Below are positions 15,736 through 24,287 of a stretch of 49,678 nucleotides of DNA, piece after piece (position 1 is the stretch's first letter; each line of letters starts with the position of its first letter). Under the pieces are notes generated by a model that saw only the letters and a list, made by a program, of their open reading frames with translations, had not been told where the DNA came from and searched no databases. This DNA comes from Tepidimonas sp. UBA997 (GTDB lineage Bacteria; Pseudomonadota; Gammaproteobacteria; Burkholderiales; Burkholderiaceae_C). A program made the position numbers and the translations under genes. The stretch is taken from NCBI GenBank assembly GCA_002291945.1, contig DBAZ01000063.1, forward strand, positions 34,446 to 84,123, written 5' to 3'.

Positions 15736-17784
15736 ATGTCTTTACTTCCGAACGATCTGATCATCAACAACGGCGAGGGCGACGAGCCCATCTGCAACCA
15801 CAGCAACAACCGCCATTTCGATGACGTGCTAGAGACCCACCTGAGTCGGCGCAGCGCCCTCAAGGGTACGCTGGGCGTCTCGATCGCCGCGCTGTTCGGT
15901 GGCGCGAGCCTGACGGGTTGCGCCACAGCGGCTCGCACGGCCAGCGGTGGCAGCCTGATCGGCTTCAAGACCGTCGCCATCAGCGACGCCGACACCGTGC
16001 AGGTGCCGCCTGGCTATTCGGTGCAAACGCTGATCCCCTGGGGCACCCCCATCACCGGCCGCATGCCTGCTTTCGACCCCCTGACCAACTCCGGTGCCGA
16101 CCAGGCCCAGCAGATCGGCACCCATCACGATGGGATGCACTTCTTCCCGATCCAGGGTCGTGAACCGTTTCAGGGCAGTTCCACCGATGGCCTGCTGGTG
16201 TTGAACCACGAGTACATCGAACCGCGTTTCATGCATGCGTCTGCCGTGGGTCAGAGGCTGGATCGCAATGCCTTGCCGGCCCTGGTCAATGGCCGTCGCC
16301 CGGCCGACGAATGCCTCAAGGAGCTCAATGCACACGGGGTTTCCGTGGTTCGCATCCGCAGGGAACGCAGTGGCCAGTGGGCCGTGGTGGCAGATGCCCG
16401 TAACCGCCGCATCACCGGCCTGACCCCAGCGACGCTCAGCGGCCCGGTGCGCGGCTCCGACTTCGTCAAAACCGCCTACAGCCCCGACGGCACCCGCGCC
16501 TTGGGCACGCTGAACAACTGCGCCCACGGTGTGACCCCCTGGAACACCTACATGATGGCCGAAGAAAACTGGGCCGGCTACTTCATCAACCACGTGGCAC
16601 CCGGCAACCGTCCGCGCGAGCAGGCCCGCTACGGTGTGCGCCATGCCGAAAGCCGCCCCGCCACGTCCCGCTACGGCTGGGAACTGGCCGACAGCGGCGC
16701 GCCTGAATACCGCCGCTTCAACCTCACGGCAACGGGAGCCAGCGCCACCCAGGACTTCCGCAACGAAGCCAACGGTTTTGGCTGGATGGTCGAATTCAAC
16801 CCCTTCGACCCCAACAGCACCCCCGTCAAGCGCACCGCGCTCGGGCGTTTCGCGCACGAAGGCGTGGTCTTCCAGCCCGGCGTCGAAGGTCAACCCATCG
16901 TCTGCTACTCCGGCGACGACGCCAACAACGAATACATCTACAAATTCGTCTCCAAGGGGGTGTATCGCAAGGCCGCCGGCCTCGCCAACGGTGCCTTGCT
17001 CGACGAAGGCACGCTGTATGTCGCCCGCTTCAACGACGATGGCTCGGGCGAGTGGCTGGCGCTGGTGTTTGGGCAAGGCCCCCTGCACAGCCCGCTGTTC
17101 AGCAGCCAGGCCGACGTGCTGGTGAACACCCGCACCGCCGCCGACACCCTGCGGGCGACCCGGATGGATCGTCCGGAATGGGGTGCCATCGACCCGAAAT
17201 CGGGCCAAGTCTATTTCACCCTGACCAACAACAGCGCCCGCACCACCACCGACCGCGCCAACCCCCGCGAGCGCAGCCGCTGGGGCCACATCATCCGCTG
17301 GACGGAAGCGAACAACAACCCGACGGCGACCCGTTTCAACTGGGACATCTTCATCCTGTCCGGCCCGCAGAACGATTCCCAGTTTGCGGGCAAACCGCTG
17401 ACGGTCGAAAACATGTTCAACAGCCCCGATGGTCTGTGGTTCGATCACGACGGACGCCTGTGGATACAGACCGATATCAGCGAAAGCTCCCAGAACACCG
17501 GCGACTTTGCCCAGTTCGGCAACAACCAGATGCTGTGCGCCGATCCGCGCACCAACGAACTCCGGCGCTTCCTGGTCGGGCCGCTGGGTCAGGAGATCAC
17601 CGGCGTGATCACCACCCCCGACGGCAAGTCCATGTTCGTCAACGTCCAGCACCCGGGCGCCACCACCACCGCCGACGACTTTGCCGCCGGCAGGCTGCGC
17701 GGCACCTGGCCCAACCAGGGGCGCTACCCGCGCTCGGCCACCTTGGTCATCACCAAGGATGACGGCGGCGTCATCGGCACCTGA
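15736..17784 (+). CDS. phoX: PhoX-family phosphatase (DUF839), Tat-exported
   Basis: A 682-aa protein of the PhoX/DUF839 family, calcium- and iron-dependent periplasmic alkaline phosphatases that release phosphate from organic phosphate esters. It has a twin-arginine signal SRRSALKGTLGVSIAALFGG at about 37-56, followed by a lipoprotein-like LTGC. The conserved LVLNHEYIEPR segment carries metal-ligand candidates. The predicted beta-propeller body includes NCAHGVTPWNTYMMAEEN, FAHEGVVFQPG and WFDHDGRLWIQTD, which are family landmarks. CTGGAG precedes the ATG at 15736. The stop codon overlaps the start of the TPR gene (TGATG), so they are translationally coupled. A convincing Pho box is not visible in the 48-base upstream gap. 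Phosphatase activity is family inference. Confidence 0.9.
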   Translation: MSLLPNDLIINNGEGDEPICNHSNNRHFDDVLETHLSRRSALKGTLGVSIAALFGGASLTGCATAARTASGGSLIGFKTVAISDADTVQVPPGYSVQTLIPWGTPITGRMPAFDPLTNSGADQAQQIGTHHDGMHFFPIQGREPFQGSSTDGLLVLNHEYIEPRFMHASAVGQRLDRNALPALVNGRRPADECLKELNAHGVSVVRIRRERSGQWAVVADARNRRITGLTPATLSGPVRGSDFVKTAYSPDGTRALGTLNNCAHGVTPWNTYMMAEENWAGYFINHVAPGNRPREQARYGVRHAESRPATSRYGWELADSGAPEYRRFNLTATGASATQDFRNEANGFGWMVEFNPFDPNSTPVKRTALGRFAHEGVVFQPGVEGQPIVCYSGDDANNEYIYKFVSKGVYRKAAGLANGALLDEGTLYVARFNDDGSGEWLALVFGQGPLHSPLFSSQADVLVNTRTAADTLRATRMDRPEWGAIDPKSGQVYFTLTNNSARTTTDRANPRERSRWGHIIRWTEANNNPTATRFNWDIFILSGPQNDSQFAGKPLTVENMFNSPDGLWFDHDGRLWIQTDISESSQNTGDFAQFGNNQMLCADPRTNELRRFLVGPLGQEITGVITTPDGKSMFVNVQHPGATTTADDFAAGRLRGTWPNQGRYPRSATLVITKDDGGVIGT

Positions 17785-18299
17785 TGCCGCTGCTCGATGC
17801 AATGAAGTCGTTCATGCACATCGGTGTGTCGGGCCACTGGGGTCGTGCTGCCGTTTTCGTGGCTCTGTTGCAGGGCCTGTCGGTGGCGGCCGACCCAAGG
17901 CCTTACGATTACGCATCGGGGGCCGATGACTTCATCGAGACCCGGCAGGCCTTGCTCAACCGCGACTGGTCGGGTGCCATGCAGACCTTGCAAAACTTGT
18001 CCGAGCGCAATCCGGCCATGCACGATTCGGCCGAATTTCACAATCTGATGGGTTTTGTATGGCGCCAGAAAGGCCCCCAATACCTGCCTCGTTCGATCGA
18101 GCACTACCACCAGTCTCTGCGCATTGAGCCATCCCATGTGCAGGCCCGGGAGTACTTAGGTCAAGCCTATCTGATGATGAATCGGGTGGACTTGGCTCGG
18201 GATCAACTGCAACGCATTGAGTCCTTGTGCATGAGCCGCCGCTGCGACCCTTGGCTGAGCCTGAACCGGGCCATCGAGTCTCATGCCCCGCCCAGGTGA
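17784..18299 (+). CDS. Exported tetratricopeptide-repeat protein
   Basis: A 171-aa protein with a hydrophobic N-terminal segment (AAVFVALLQGLSVAA) ending in a likely signal-peptidase site near AAD, so it is probably periplasmic. The rest is helical with TPR-like units: ALLNRDWSGAMQTLQNL, GFVWRQKGPQYLPRSIEHYH and ARYLG-like AREYLGQAYLMMNRVDLA. The closing region has two cysteines (LCMSRRCDPW). It overlaps the phoX stop by one base and is followed by a strong terminator, so it is the second gene of a two-gene unit. It may help a partner fold or assemble; the function is unknown. An alternative start is the Met five codons downstream. Confidence 0.8.
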   Translation: MPLLDAMKSFMHIGVSGHWGRAAVFVALLQGLSVAADPRPYDYASGADDFIETRQALLNRDWSGAMQTLQNLSERNPAMHDSAEFHNLMGFVWRQKGPQYLPRSIEHYHQSLRIEPSHVQAREYLGQAYLMMNRVDLARDQLQRIESLCMSRRCDPWLSLNRAIESHAPPR

Positions 18300-18358
18300 A
18301 GCTTTGCTCAATGGACTTTTCGCTTCGGGAAAGCGCGTGGGGCAGCCCACGCTTCACA

Positions 18359-18391
18359 CCGCCTGACGCCACGGGTCAGGCGGTTTTTTTT
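18359..18391 (+). terminator. Rho-independent terminator after phoX and the TPR gene
   Basis: CCGCCTGAC pairs perfectly with GTCAGGCGG around a seven-base loop, followed by eight T residues. A second hairpin (GCGTGGG with CCCACGC) lies just before it at about 18334-18352. It closes the phoX-TPR unit and separates it from the convergent DUF2325 genes. Confidence 0.9.
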
Positions 18392-18441
18392 GCTTGCGGA
18401 CATGCCTTGCGCCCATGCCTTGCCCACATCCAGCCGCCGCT

Positions 18442-19728
18442 TCAGTGCAGGGGTTTGGGCCAGGCAGCAATGATGCGCGTCATGGTTCGCTCCAGCGCAC
18501 TGCGGCTGCTGCTTTCGACGAACACGCAGGGCTTGCCGTGGCGCTTGCAATGGTCTTTCACCCGCCAATAGGCGTTGTGACTGATGCAGCCGACTTGGCA
18601 GATCACCAGATCGGCCGCTGCCAGCGTGGCGGGCAGTTGCCCCAGGTTGTCTTCTTCGCCGCCGTCATGGTGCAGCAATTCCAGCCCGTGCGACTCGACC
18701 ACGGCCCGATAGCCCGGCAATTGAGCCGTGCGCCCGCCGACGCAGGCGACGCGCTTGGGTGGGTTCTTGCCCACAGCCTGACCATCGAGCATGGGGCTCG
18801 ATCCGTCCGCTTCCTCCGTGGCATCTCCACCGCCGGGGGTCTGGCTGGCGTCTGCGTGCGCTTCCGTCTCCTCGCGCCGCTGTGCTTGCCGTGCCGCCTG
18901 CTTCAGCGCCCGCGCCAGGGCCTGGTTTTCTGTGCGCAGCAGGGCTATGTCCTGTTGCTGGGCTTTCAGGGTCGCTTGCTGTTGCAGCGATTGGTGCAAA
19001 TCGTCGATCTGCTGCGTCAGTTTGAGCTGCTGGGCTTCGCTTTGTATGAGTTGCTGGCGCAACTGCGCCAGTTCCTGCTGCAGGCTGTGCTGCTTGTGCT
19101 GCTGCGTGCGCTGGTGTTCGTCCCAGCGGGCCTCCCAGTCGCGGCACGCCCGCTGCCACTGGTCGGCTTTGCGCTGCAAGTCTTCCCAGCGCTGCTGCTC
19201 AACACGGTTGACCATGCCGACTTGGTGCTGCATCATGTGTACATCGCCCAGCACTTCGTGCTCCAGTGGCAACAGGCAGGCCGGGTGCGTGATCACCGCC
19301 CACATCATGCCGGCCCAGCCGGGTTGCTGCCGCGCACGCTTCCAACAGTGCTGCAGGGCGTCGGCGTCCGCAAGGGCCTTGACCGTGCGCAGCTCGCTGG
19401 CAAAGGCCGCGTCCAGATGGCGCTCGACTTTCTCGGCAAAAGGGGTGCGGCGGCGGCATTCGGTCACGCCAATCTGATGCAACTCGTAGTCGCTGCGCTG
19501 GGTCGTGTCGAGTCCGCACTTGTCCATCAGCCGCCGCTGGTCAGGCAGAGTCAGGCAGACGCCGAGTACCGGGCACGACGCGCTGCTGGTGAGTTCCCAC
19601 AAACGTTTGCGCCGCCGCACGGTGGCCGACTCCGGGATGGAGCGGCTGACATCGATGACCGTGGCCTTTTCCGGCGGCTGGAACCAGGCGGCCGGAAACA
19701 CCGCCGTCGGCTTACGCGCCAGACACAT
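18442..19728 (-). CDS. DUF2325 protein with long central coiled coil
   Basis: A 428-aa protein. The N half (1-200) is not recognised but contains scattered Cys and Trp residues. Residues ~190-300 are Gln/Glu/Leu-rich with heptad character (LQQELAQLRQQLIQSEAQQ), a likely coiled coil, followed by an acidic Gly-rich linker. The C-terminal ~100 residues fit DUF2325: RVACVGGRTAQLPGYRAVVE, HHDGGEEDNLGQLPATL and LVICQVGCISHNAYWRVKD. The CxxxCISHN segment and the trailing RHGKPCVF are conserved-looking. AAGGGGGG precedes the ATG at 19728, which overlaps the upstream gene by 17 bp. It is the last gene of a three-gene unit behind a Fur box, so iron control is likely. The biochemical role is unknown. 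Confidence 0.82.
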   Translation of the reverse strand: MCLARKPTAVFPAAWFQPPEKATVIDVSRSIPESATVRRRKRLWELTSSASCPVLGVCLTLPDQRRLMDKCGLDTTQRSDYELHQIGVTECRRRTPFAEKVERHLDAAFASELRTVKALADADALQHCWKRARQQPGWAGMMWAVITHPACLLPLEHEVLGDVHMMQHQVGMVNRVEQQRWEDLQRKADQWQRACRDWEARWDEHQRTQQHKQHSLQQELAQLRQQLIQSEAQQLKLTQQIDDLHQSLQQQATLKAQQQDIALLRTENQALARALKQAARQAQRREETEAHADASQTPGGGDATEEADGSSPMLDGQAVGKNPPKRVACVGGRTAQLPGYRAVVESHGLELLHHDGGEEDNLGQLPATLAAADLVICQVGCISHNAYWRVKDHCKRHGKPCVFVESSSRSALERTMTRIIAAWPKPLH

Positions 19729-20104
19729 GCTGCCCCCCTTGTTCGGCCCACTGGCCGCAAGGCTCGCCGTCGCGCTGGCACTGACCCGCCTCCCCCAGCC
19801 AGTGGTGCGCGTGCGAAATGCAGCCGGTCTGGCAGATCACCCGGTCGGCGGACGACCGGATCGGCACCTGTTCGCCGACTCCATGCATAATGCCCACCCG
19901 CCGCTTGTCCAAACGCACCGGCTCGGTGTGCTGCAGGCCCTGCAGCCCCCACAACGTGGACGTTCTGCTCATGATCAGCCCGGCACGCAAGCGGATGATC
20001 TCGGCCTGCTGCTGATCGATCTGCGCAACCATGCGCTGTACGGTTTGCGTCATGCGGGTCTGCACCCGCCCCAAACGCCGTATCCACACCAGTTCTTCAT
20101 CCAT
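19712..20104 (-). CDS. Short DUF2325-like protein lacking the GG motif region
   Basis: About 130 aa from the ATG at 20104 (CAGGAG six bases upstream; an in-frame TTG further up is less likely). The N half is a short helical/coiled-coil segment (QTVQRMVAQIDQQQAEIIRL). The C half contains SSADRVICQTGCISHAHHW and QCQRDGEPC, matching the AADLVICQVGCISHNAYW ... KRHGKPC part of the downstream DUF2325 protein. The VGG and HHDGGEED parts of the full domain are absent, so it is either a diverged mini-version or an internally deleted paralogue. It is the middle gene of the Fur-box unit and overlaps the next gene by 17 bp. Confidence 0.72.
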   Translation of the reverse strand: MDEELVWIRRLGRVQTRMTQTVQRMVAQIDQQQAEIIRLRAGLIMSRTSTLWGLQGLQHTEPVRLDKRRVGIMHGVGEQVPIRSSADRVICQTGCISHAHHWLGEAGQCQRDGEPCGQWAEQGGQHVSGA

Positions 20105-20124
20105 ATCGAGCTCCTGCTGCACGG

Positions 20125-20448
20125 TCAATGCCAGTGGGTGGAGGCGGTCAGGCTCACGTCGCCAGCCGCCATCTCGCGCAACGCCGCAGTCGGCCCCGCC
20201 GGATCGACCAGGTGCGCCCAGTGCCCGTGCATGCGCAGCACCACCCTTCTGAAGTGGGGGTTCAGGGAAGGATGCTCGGCCAGAAAAAAAAGATTCGAAA
20301 CGATCTTTTTCGACATCAACCCCTTGTGACGGGCACAGGCACTCTCGGCGTGACCCGTCATCAAGGCCAACGTGCCCGCGAGCAAAGCATCGGCGGCGGG
20401 CATCTCGTAGCCCTCATCGTCGTCGCGGTGGCATGGAAGCGTATTCAT
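20125..20448 (-). CDS. Unrecognised small protein, first gene of the Fur-box cassette
   Basis: A 107-aa protein starting at the ATG at 20448 with CAGGAG six bases upstream. I do not recognise a family. It has an acidic N terminus (CHRDDDEGYEMPAADALLAG), a helix with GTLALMTGHAES, then RHKGLMSKKIVSNLFFLAEH and HFRRVVLRMHGHWAHL. Several His and two Cys residues are present and there is no signal peptide or membrane segment. It lies directly downstream of a near-consensus Fur box and 20 bases before the short DUF2325-like gene. Small size, position and operon linkage suggest a cytoplasmic role in iron- or heme-related physiology; this is inference from the promoter only. Confidence 0.75.
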   Translation of the reverse strand: MNTLPCHRDDDEGYEMPAADALLAGTLALMTGHAESACARHKGLMSKKIVSNLFFLAEHPSLNPHFRRVVLRMHGHWAHLVDPAGPTAALREMAAGDVSLTASTHWH

Positions 20449-20471
20449 GAGCAACTCCTGTCAGTAGAAGC

Positions 20472-20499
20472 TCATGTTAAATGAGAACGATTTTTATTC
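20472..20499 (-). promoter_or_regulatory. Fur box and overlapping promoter for the DUF2325 cassette
   Basis: Positions 20479-20499 read AAATGAGAACGATTTTTATT plus C, close to the AATGAGAATNATTNTCATT-type Fur operators of proteobacteria. On the minus strand a TTGAAT hexamer (20495-20500 region) and a TAACAT hexamer sit 16 bases apart with the Fur box between them, so Fur binding would block RNA polymerase. The surrounding ~115 bases are much richer in A and T than the rest of the window. The first gene starts about 25 bases downstream. Confidence 0.72.
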
Positions 20500-20577
20500 A
20501 AATATCGTTTGTCGTGATTTTATCTACCGTATCGAAGTTTTTGATATAGGTATTCTATAGTCCAGAGAGCGTCCGAC

Positions 20578-21885
20578 TCAGGCATCCGGAGCCAGAGGAG
20601 CGTTCCGGGTCACCAGCACCTGATCAATCCGGTGACTGTCGATATCGATCACCTCGAACTTGTAGCCGGCGTAGTCCACGAAGTCGGTGGGTTTGGGCAC
20701 CCTGCGCAGGGAGAACATCAGAAACCCGGCAATCGTCTCGAAATTCTGGGCGCCTTCAAAGGCGGTAATGTCCAGGGCCTGCATCACATCCTCGATCGGC
20801 GTCAGGCCGTCGATCAGCCAGGAGCGGTCATCACGCCGAACGATCAGTTCTTCCTGGAACGGGCTGACCAGATCCCCCATGACCGTGCTCATCACATCCT
20901 GCAAGGTCAAAAGCCCCACCACCAGCGCGTATTCGTTGACGATGACGGCAAAATCCTCCCTGGCATCACGGAAACGCTCCAGCGCCTCGAACAGCGTCAG
21001 GGTGTCGGGCAACACCAGGATTTTGCGCACGATGGGCTCGGTACGCAGCGACAGCTTTCGACCGCCGAGAATCCGTGGCAGGATGTCCTTGGCATCGACG
21101 TAGCCCATCACGGAGTCGATGCCGTCCTTTTCGCAGACGGGGTACTTGCCATGGGGGAAATCGGCAATCTTGTGCCGGATGCTTTCTTCGGCTTCGCTCA
21201 ATGAGAGAAACACGATGCTCTCGCGTGCGGTCATGGCCGATGGAATGATGCGCGAATCCAGCTCGAAGACATTGGCAATCAGGTGCTGCTCCTGGTTGAG
21301 CAACACACCGGCCTGCGCTCCTGCGTCGGCCATGGCCATGATATCGTCGGGAGTGATGTCATCGGCTCGGACGCTGGGCAATCCGAACACTTTGAACAAG
21401 CGATCCGCCAGACCATTGAACACCCAGACGACCGGCGCGAACAGCCGGGTGCAAAACAGCATGGGTTGCACCACGGCCACGGCCACCTGTTCGGGTTGAA
21501 CCATGCCGTAACGCTTGGGCATGAGATCAGCGAACAGCACAAACAGCGCAGTCACCAGTAAAAAGGACAGGACAAAACTGAGCGTCTCCAGCCACGGACC
21601 GCTGTAAACCAGACCGATCACCACGGCCACGTAGGGCGAGAGTAGTGACTCGCCCAGAATGCCGCCCAGAATGGCAATCGCATTCAGGCCGATCTGCACG
21701 ACCGTGAAAAAATGGCCTGGACTTTCCTGCAGCGCCAGCACTCGAGCGGCATTGCCGTTGCCGCTTTCTGCCATCAGGCGCAACTTCACCTTGCGTGAGG
21801 CGGCAAGAGAAATCTCCGCCATGGAAAAAAAAGCGCTGAACGCAATCAGCCCAAAAATAAGCAGCAGATGATTGAAAAATGACAC
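20578..21885 (-). CDS. CorC/HlyC-family membrane protein (DUF21-CBS pair-CorC_HlyC)
   Basis: About 435 aa. Layout: a DUF21/CNNM transmembrane region (1-190; LLLIFGLIAFSAFFSMAEIS, then several hydrophobic helices), two CBS domains (about 200-330; ESIVFLSLSEAEESIRHKI, YVDAKDILPRIL) and a C-terminal CorC_HlyC domain (about 345-430; GLTPIEDVMQAL). The family is linked to Mg2+/Co2+ efflux, and older annotations call it hemolysin. The GTG at 21885 gives the typical MSFFNHLLLIF start. The ATG at 21933 would add 16 residues that look untypical. The ion transported cannot be told from the sequence. It sits just upstream of the Fur cassette on the same strand, but that cassette has its own promoter. 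Confidence 0.88.
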   Translation of the reverse strand: MSFFNHLLLIFGLIAFSAFFSMAEISLAASRKVKLRLMAESGNGNAARVLALQESPGHFFTVVQIGLNAIAILGGILGESLLSPYVAVVIGLVYSGPWLETLSFVLSFLLVTALFVLFADLMPKRYGMVQPEQVAVAVVQPMLFCTRLFAPVVWVFNGLADRLFKVFGLPSVRADDITPDDIMAMADAGAQAGVLLNQEQHLIANVFELDSRIIPSAMTARESIVFLSLSEAEESIRHKIADFPHGKYPVCEKDGIDSVMGYVDAKDILPRILGGRKLSLRTEPIVRKILVLPDTLTLFEALERFRDAREDFAVIVNEYALVVGLLTLQDVMSTVMGDLVSPFQEELIVRRDDRSWLIDGLTPIEDVMQALDITAFEGAQNFETIAGFLMFSLRRVPKPTDFVDYAGYKFEVIDIDSHRIDQVLVTRNAPLAPDA

Positions 21886-21938
21886 GGGTGGCGTCCTCGC
21901 CCTCGCGGGCCGATCGGCTTCCGATTGTGGCATAGCCC

Positions 21939-22286
21939 ATGCAGGGGCCGCCCCTAGCCCAGCCCTTGTCCTGCCCGGTCAAGGTAAAGCGACCTGTGGC
22001 CGAACGCATCGACACCATGTGCATTGGCACTTCCCGCGCGAGCCAAATACCCGCACCGCATTCGCAACTGGCGTACGAAACGCTGAAGGACCCGTATCTG
22101 TTCGACTTTCTCGGCTTGGGCGATGACCTGCAATCGGATGAAGTCCTTGCCAAGGCTGCTGCGGCGGTGCGCTGGTCCAAGTACGCCTCCGATCACGCCA
22201 AGAGCGTCGGCGGCAAGCCGTGGAAGTACGTCTTGGTGCGGCACGACGAGATCACAGAGTCGAAGCGGTTGGCCGACTTCAGATGA
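21939..22286 (+). pseudogene. Chimeric remnant: DUF1016-like fragment joined to restriction-enzyme C terminus
   Basis: A 115-codon frame. Residues ~43-62 (QLAYETLKDPYLFDFLGLGD) match the LKDPYxFDFLGL motif of DUF1016/YhcG-type nucleases. Residues ~70-105 (AAAVRWSKYASDHAKSVGGK then PWKYVLVRHDEI) match the extreme C terminus of type III (or related helicase-type) restriction subunits. Both motifs come from the middle or end of much larger proteins, and the N-terminal 40 residues match neither. This is best read as two eroded gene ends fused by deletion, a relic of a lost defence locus. No ribosome binding site is evident. Family matches are from memory and should be searched. Confidence 0.5.
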
Positions 22287-22307
22287 ACCGTGGGAAAATC
22301 GAAGCCG

Positions 22308-24209
22308 ATGATCCGCATTTCCGAACTCAAACTGCCCCTTGCCGCGCTGCCGACCGAGGCACGCCGGGCCGCCGATGCGGCTGCCGAAACGGCAAGCGAT
22401 CGGCTCCCGCTGCCCCACCCTTGGGCGGCGCTGACCGCAAGGGCAGCCCATGCGCTGGGGGTGCAGCCCGAGCAGATACACCATCTGCACGTCCACAAGC
22501 GCAGCTTCGATGCCCGCAAGCCCGAGTTGCTGGCGGTGTACATCGTGGACGTGACGCTGACGGACGCTGCGCACGCCGCCGACTTGCTGGCACGCCACGC
22601 GGGCCAGCCGCACATTCAGCCCACGCCCGACATGCGCTGGCACATGCCCGCTCAAGCCCCTGCAGGCTGGCCGACGCAGGCCCAGCAGCGGCCTGTGGTG
22701 GTGGGCCTCGGGCCTTGTGGCTTGTTGGCGGCGCTGGCACTGGCCCAGATGGGCCTCAAACCCCTCGTGCTGGAACGCGGCAAACCGGTGCGCGAACGCA
22801 CCCACGACACCTGGGGCCTGTGGCGCAAAAAAGTGCTCAGCCCCGAATCCAACGTGCAGTTTGGCGAAGGCGGTGCCGGCCTGTTTTCCGACGGTAAGCT
22901 CTACAGCCAGATCAAGGACCCGCGCTTTCTGGGCCGCAAGGTGATGCAGGAATTCGTGGACGCGGGCGCACCGCCCGAAATCCTCTACATGGCGCATCCG
23001 CACATCGGCACCTTCAAACTGGTCAAGGTGGTGGAGGCCTTGCGAGCAAAAATCCTGGCGCTGGGCGGGGAGATCCGATTCCAGCACCGGGTCTGCGGGG
23101 TGCAACGGACGCCCGCCACCAGCGCCCGCGCCCCCGAGCACCCGCCGCAGCACCCGCTGCACCCACAGCCGTATCGACTGACCGGCCTGACGGTGCAAGA
23201 CCTGGCCACCGGCCAGCGCTACGAACTGCCCTGTGAGCGTGTGGTGCTGGCGCTGGGCCACAGTGCGCGCGACACCTTTGCCCTGTTGCACGACGCCGGG
23301 GTTTATCTGGAACCGAAACCATTGTCCATCGGTGTGCGCATCGAGCACCCGCAAAGCGTGATCGACCGGGCACGCTGGGGGCGCCACGCTGGGCACCCGC
23401 TGCTGGGTGCCGCCGACTACAAACTGGTCCACCACGCCAGCAATGGCCGTGCCGTCTATAGCTTCTGCATGTGCCCGGGCGGCACCGTGGTGGCGGCCAC
23501 CAGCGAGCCGGGACGCGTCGTCACCAACGGCATGAGCCAGTATTCGCGCAACGAGCGCAACGCCAACGCGGGCATGGTGGTGGATGTAGCCATCACCGAC
23601 TACCCGCTGGACGCCGCCGCCTGGCAAGCCGCTTTTGGCGCTGCCGACGGTGCCCGTTATGCCGCCCAGGCCCAGGCCCTGCAAGCCCAGGGCCACGTCC
23701 ATCCACTGGCGGGCGTGGTCTATCAGCGCCAATTGGAAAGCCTTGCCTTTGCAGCGGGTGGCGGCGATTACCAGGCCCCCGGCCAGTTGGTGGGCGACTT
23801 TCTGGCCCAGCGGCCTTCGCAGGCCTTGGGCGCGGTGCTGCCTTCCTACCAACCCGGCGTCAAGCTGGGCGACCTGGCCGACGTGCTGCCGCCCTATGCC
23901 GTGCAAGCCATGCGCGAGGCGTTACCGGCTTTCGGGCGCAAGATCAGGGGCTACGACATGCCCGACGCGGTCATGACCGGGGTCGAGACCCGCACCTCCT
24001 CCCCGCTGCGCATCACTCGGGGGGACGACCTGCAAAGCCTGAACGTGCAAGGGCTGTACCCGGCTGGTGAAGGGGCGGGCTATGCGGGGGGCATCCTGTC
24101 GGCCGGGGTCGATGGCTTGCGCGTGGCCGAAGCGCTGGCCTGCCATGCCTTGGGCACCCAAGCCCCCGCGCCCGACCGGGGTGCCCGCGCAAGCCCGACC
24201 TACGGCTGA
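22308..24209 (+). CDS. FAD-dependent oxidoreductase (COG2509-type)
   Basis: A 633-aa predicted flavoprotein. An N-terminal ferredoxin-like or ACT-like region (1-110) precedes the dinucleotide-binding motif VVVGLGPCGLLAALALAQMG at about 125. The region FGEGGAGLFSDGKLYSQIKD and LALGHSARDTFALLHDAGV are landmarks of this uncharacterised flavoprotein family. The C-terminal part has GLYPAGEGAGYAGGILSAGV, the second FAD contact. It is longer than many relatives, partly because of a Pro/His/Ala-rich insertion at about 265-290. The ATG at 22308 gives the typical MIRISELKLPL start; a GTG six codons upstream is possible. Substrate and partner are unknown. Its neighbour upstream is a gene remnant, so it is probably transcribed alone. 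Confidence 0.85.
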   Translation: MIRISELKLPLAALPTEARRAADAAAETASDRLPLPHPWAALTARAAHALGVQPEQIHHLHVHKRSFDARKPELLAVYIVDVTLTDAAHAADLLARHAGQPHIQPTPDMRWHMPAQAPAGWPTQAQQRPVVVGLGPCGLLAALALAQMGLKPLVLERGKPVRERTHDTWGLWRKKVLSPESNVQFGEGGAGLFSDGKLYSQIKDPRFLGRKVMQEFVDAGAPPEILYMAHPHIGTFKLVKVVEALRAKILALGGEIRFQHRVCGVQRTPATSARAPEHPPQHPLHPQPYRLTGLTVQDLATGQRYELPCERVVLALGHSARDTFALLHDAGVYLEPKPLSIGVRIEHPQSVIDRARWGRHAGHPLLGAADYKLVHHASNGRAVYSFCMCPGGTVVAATSEPGRVVTNGMSQYSRNERNANAGMVVDVAITDYPLDAAAWQAAFGAADGARYAAQAQALQAQGHVHPLAGVVYQRQLESLAFAAGGGDYQAPGQLVGDFLAQRPSQALGAVLPSYQPGVKLGDLADVLPPYAVQAMREALPAFGRKIRGYDMPDAVMTGVETRTSSPLRITRGDDLQSLNVQGLYPAGEGAGYAGGILSAGVDGLRVAEALACHALGTQAPAPDRGARASPTYG

Positions 24210-24287
24210 AGGCCTGCTTGGCAGCGCACGGCCCGCTGGCCGGGCGCAAAAAGGAGGCACATAGGGGGGGGCAGGCCACCGCAAAGC

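Noticed and set aside
15829..17802. A 657-codon minus-strand frame opposite phoX
   Set aside because: The plus-strand protein has a Tat signal and family motifs. The antisense translation is a Val/Ala/Gly/His-rich shadow.
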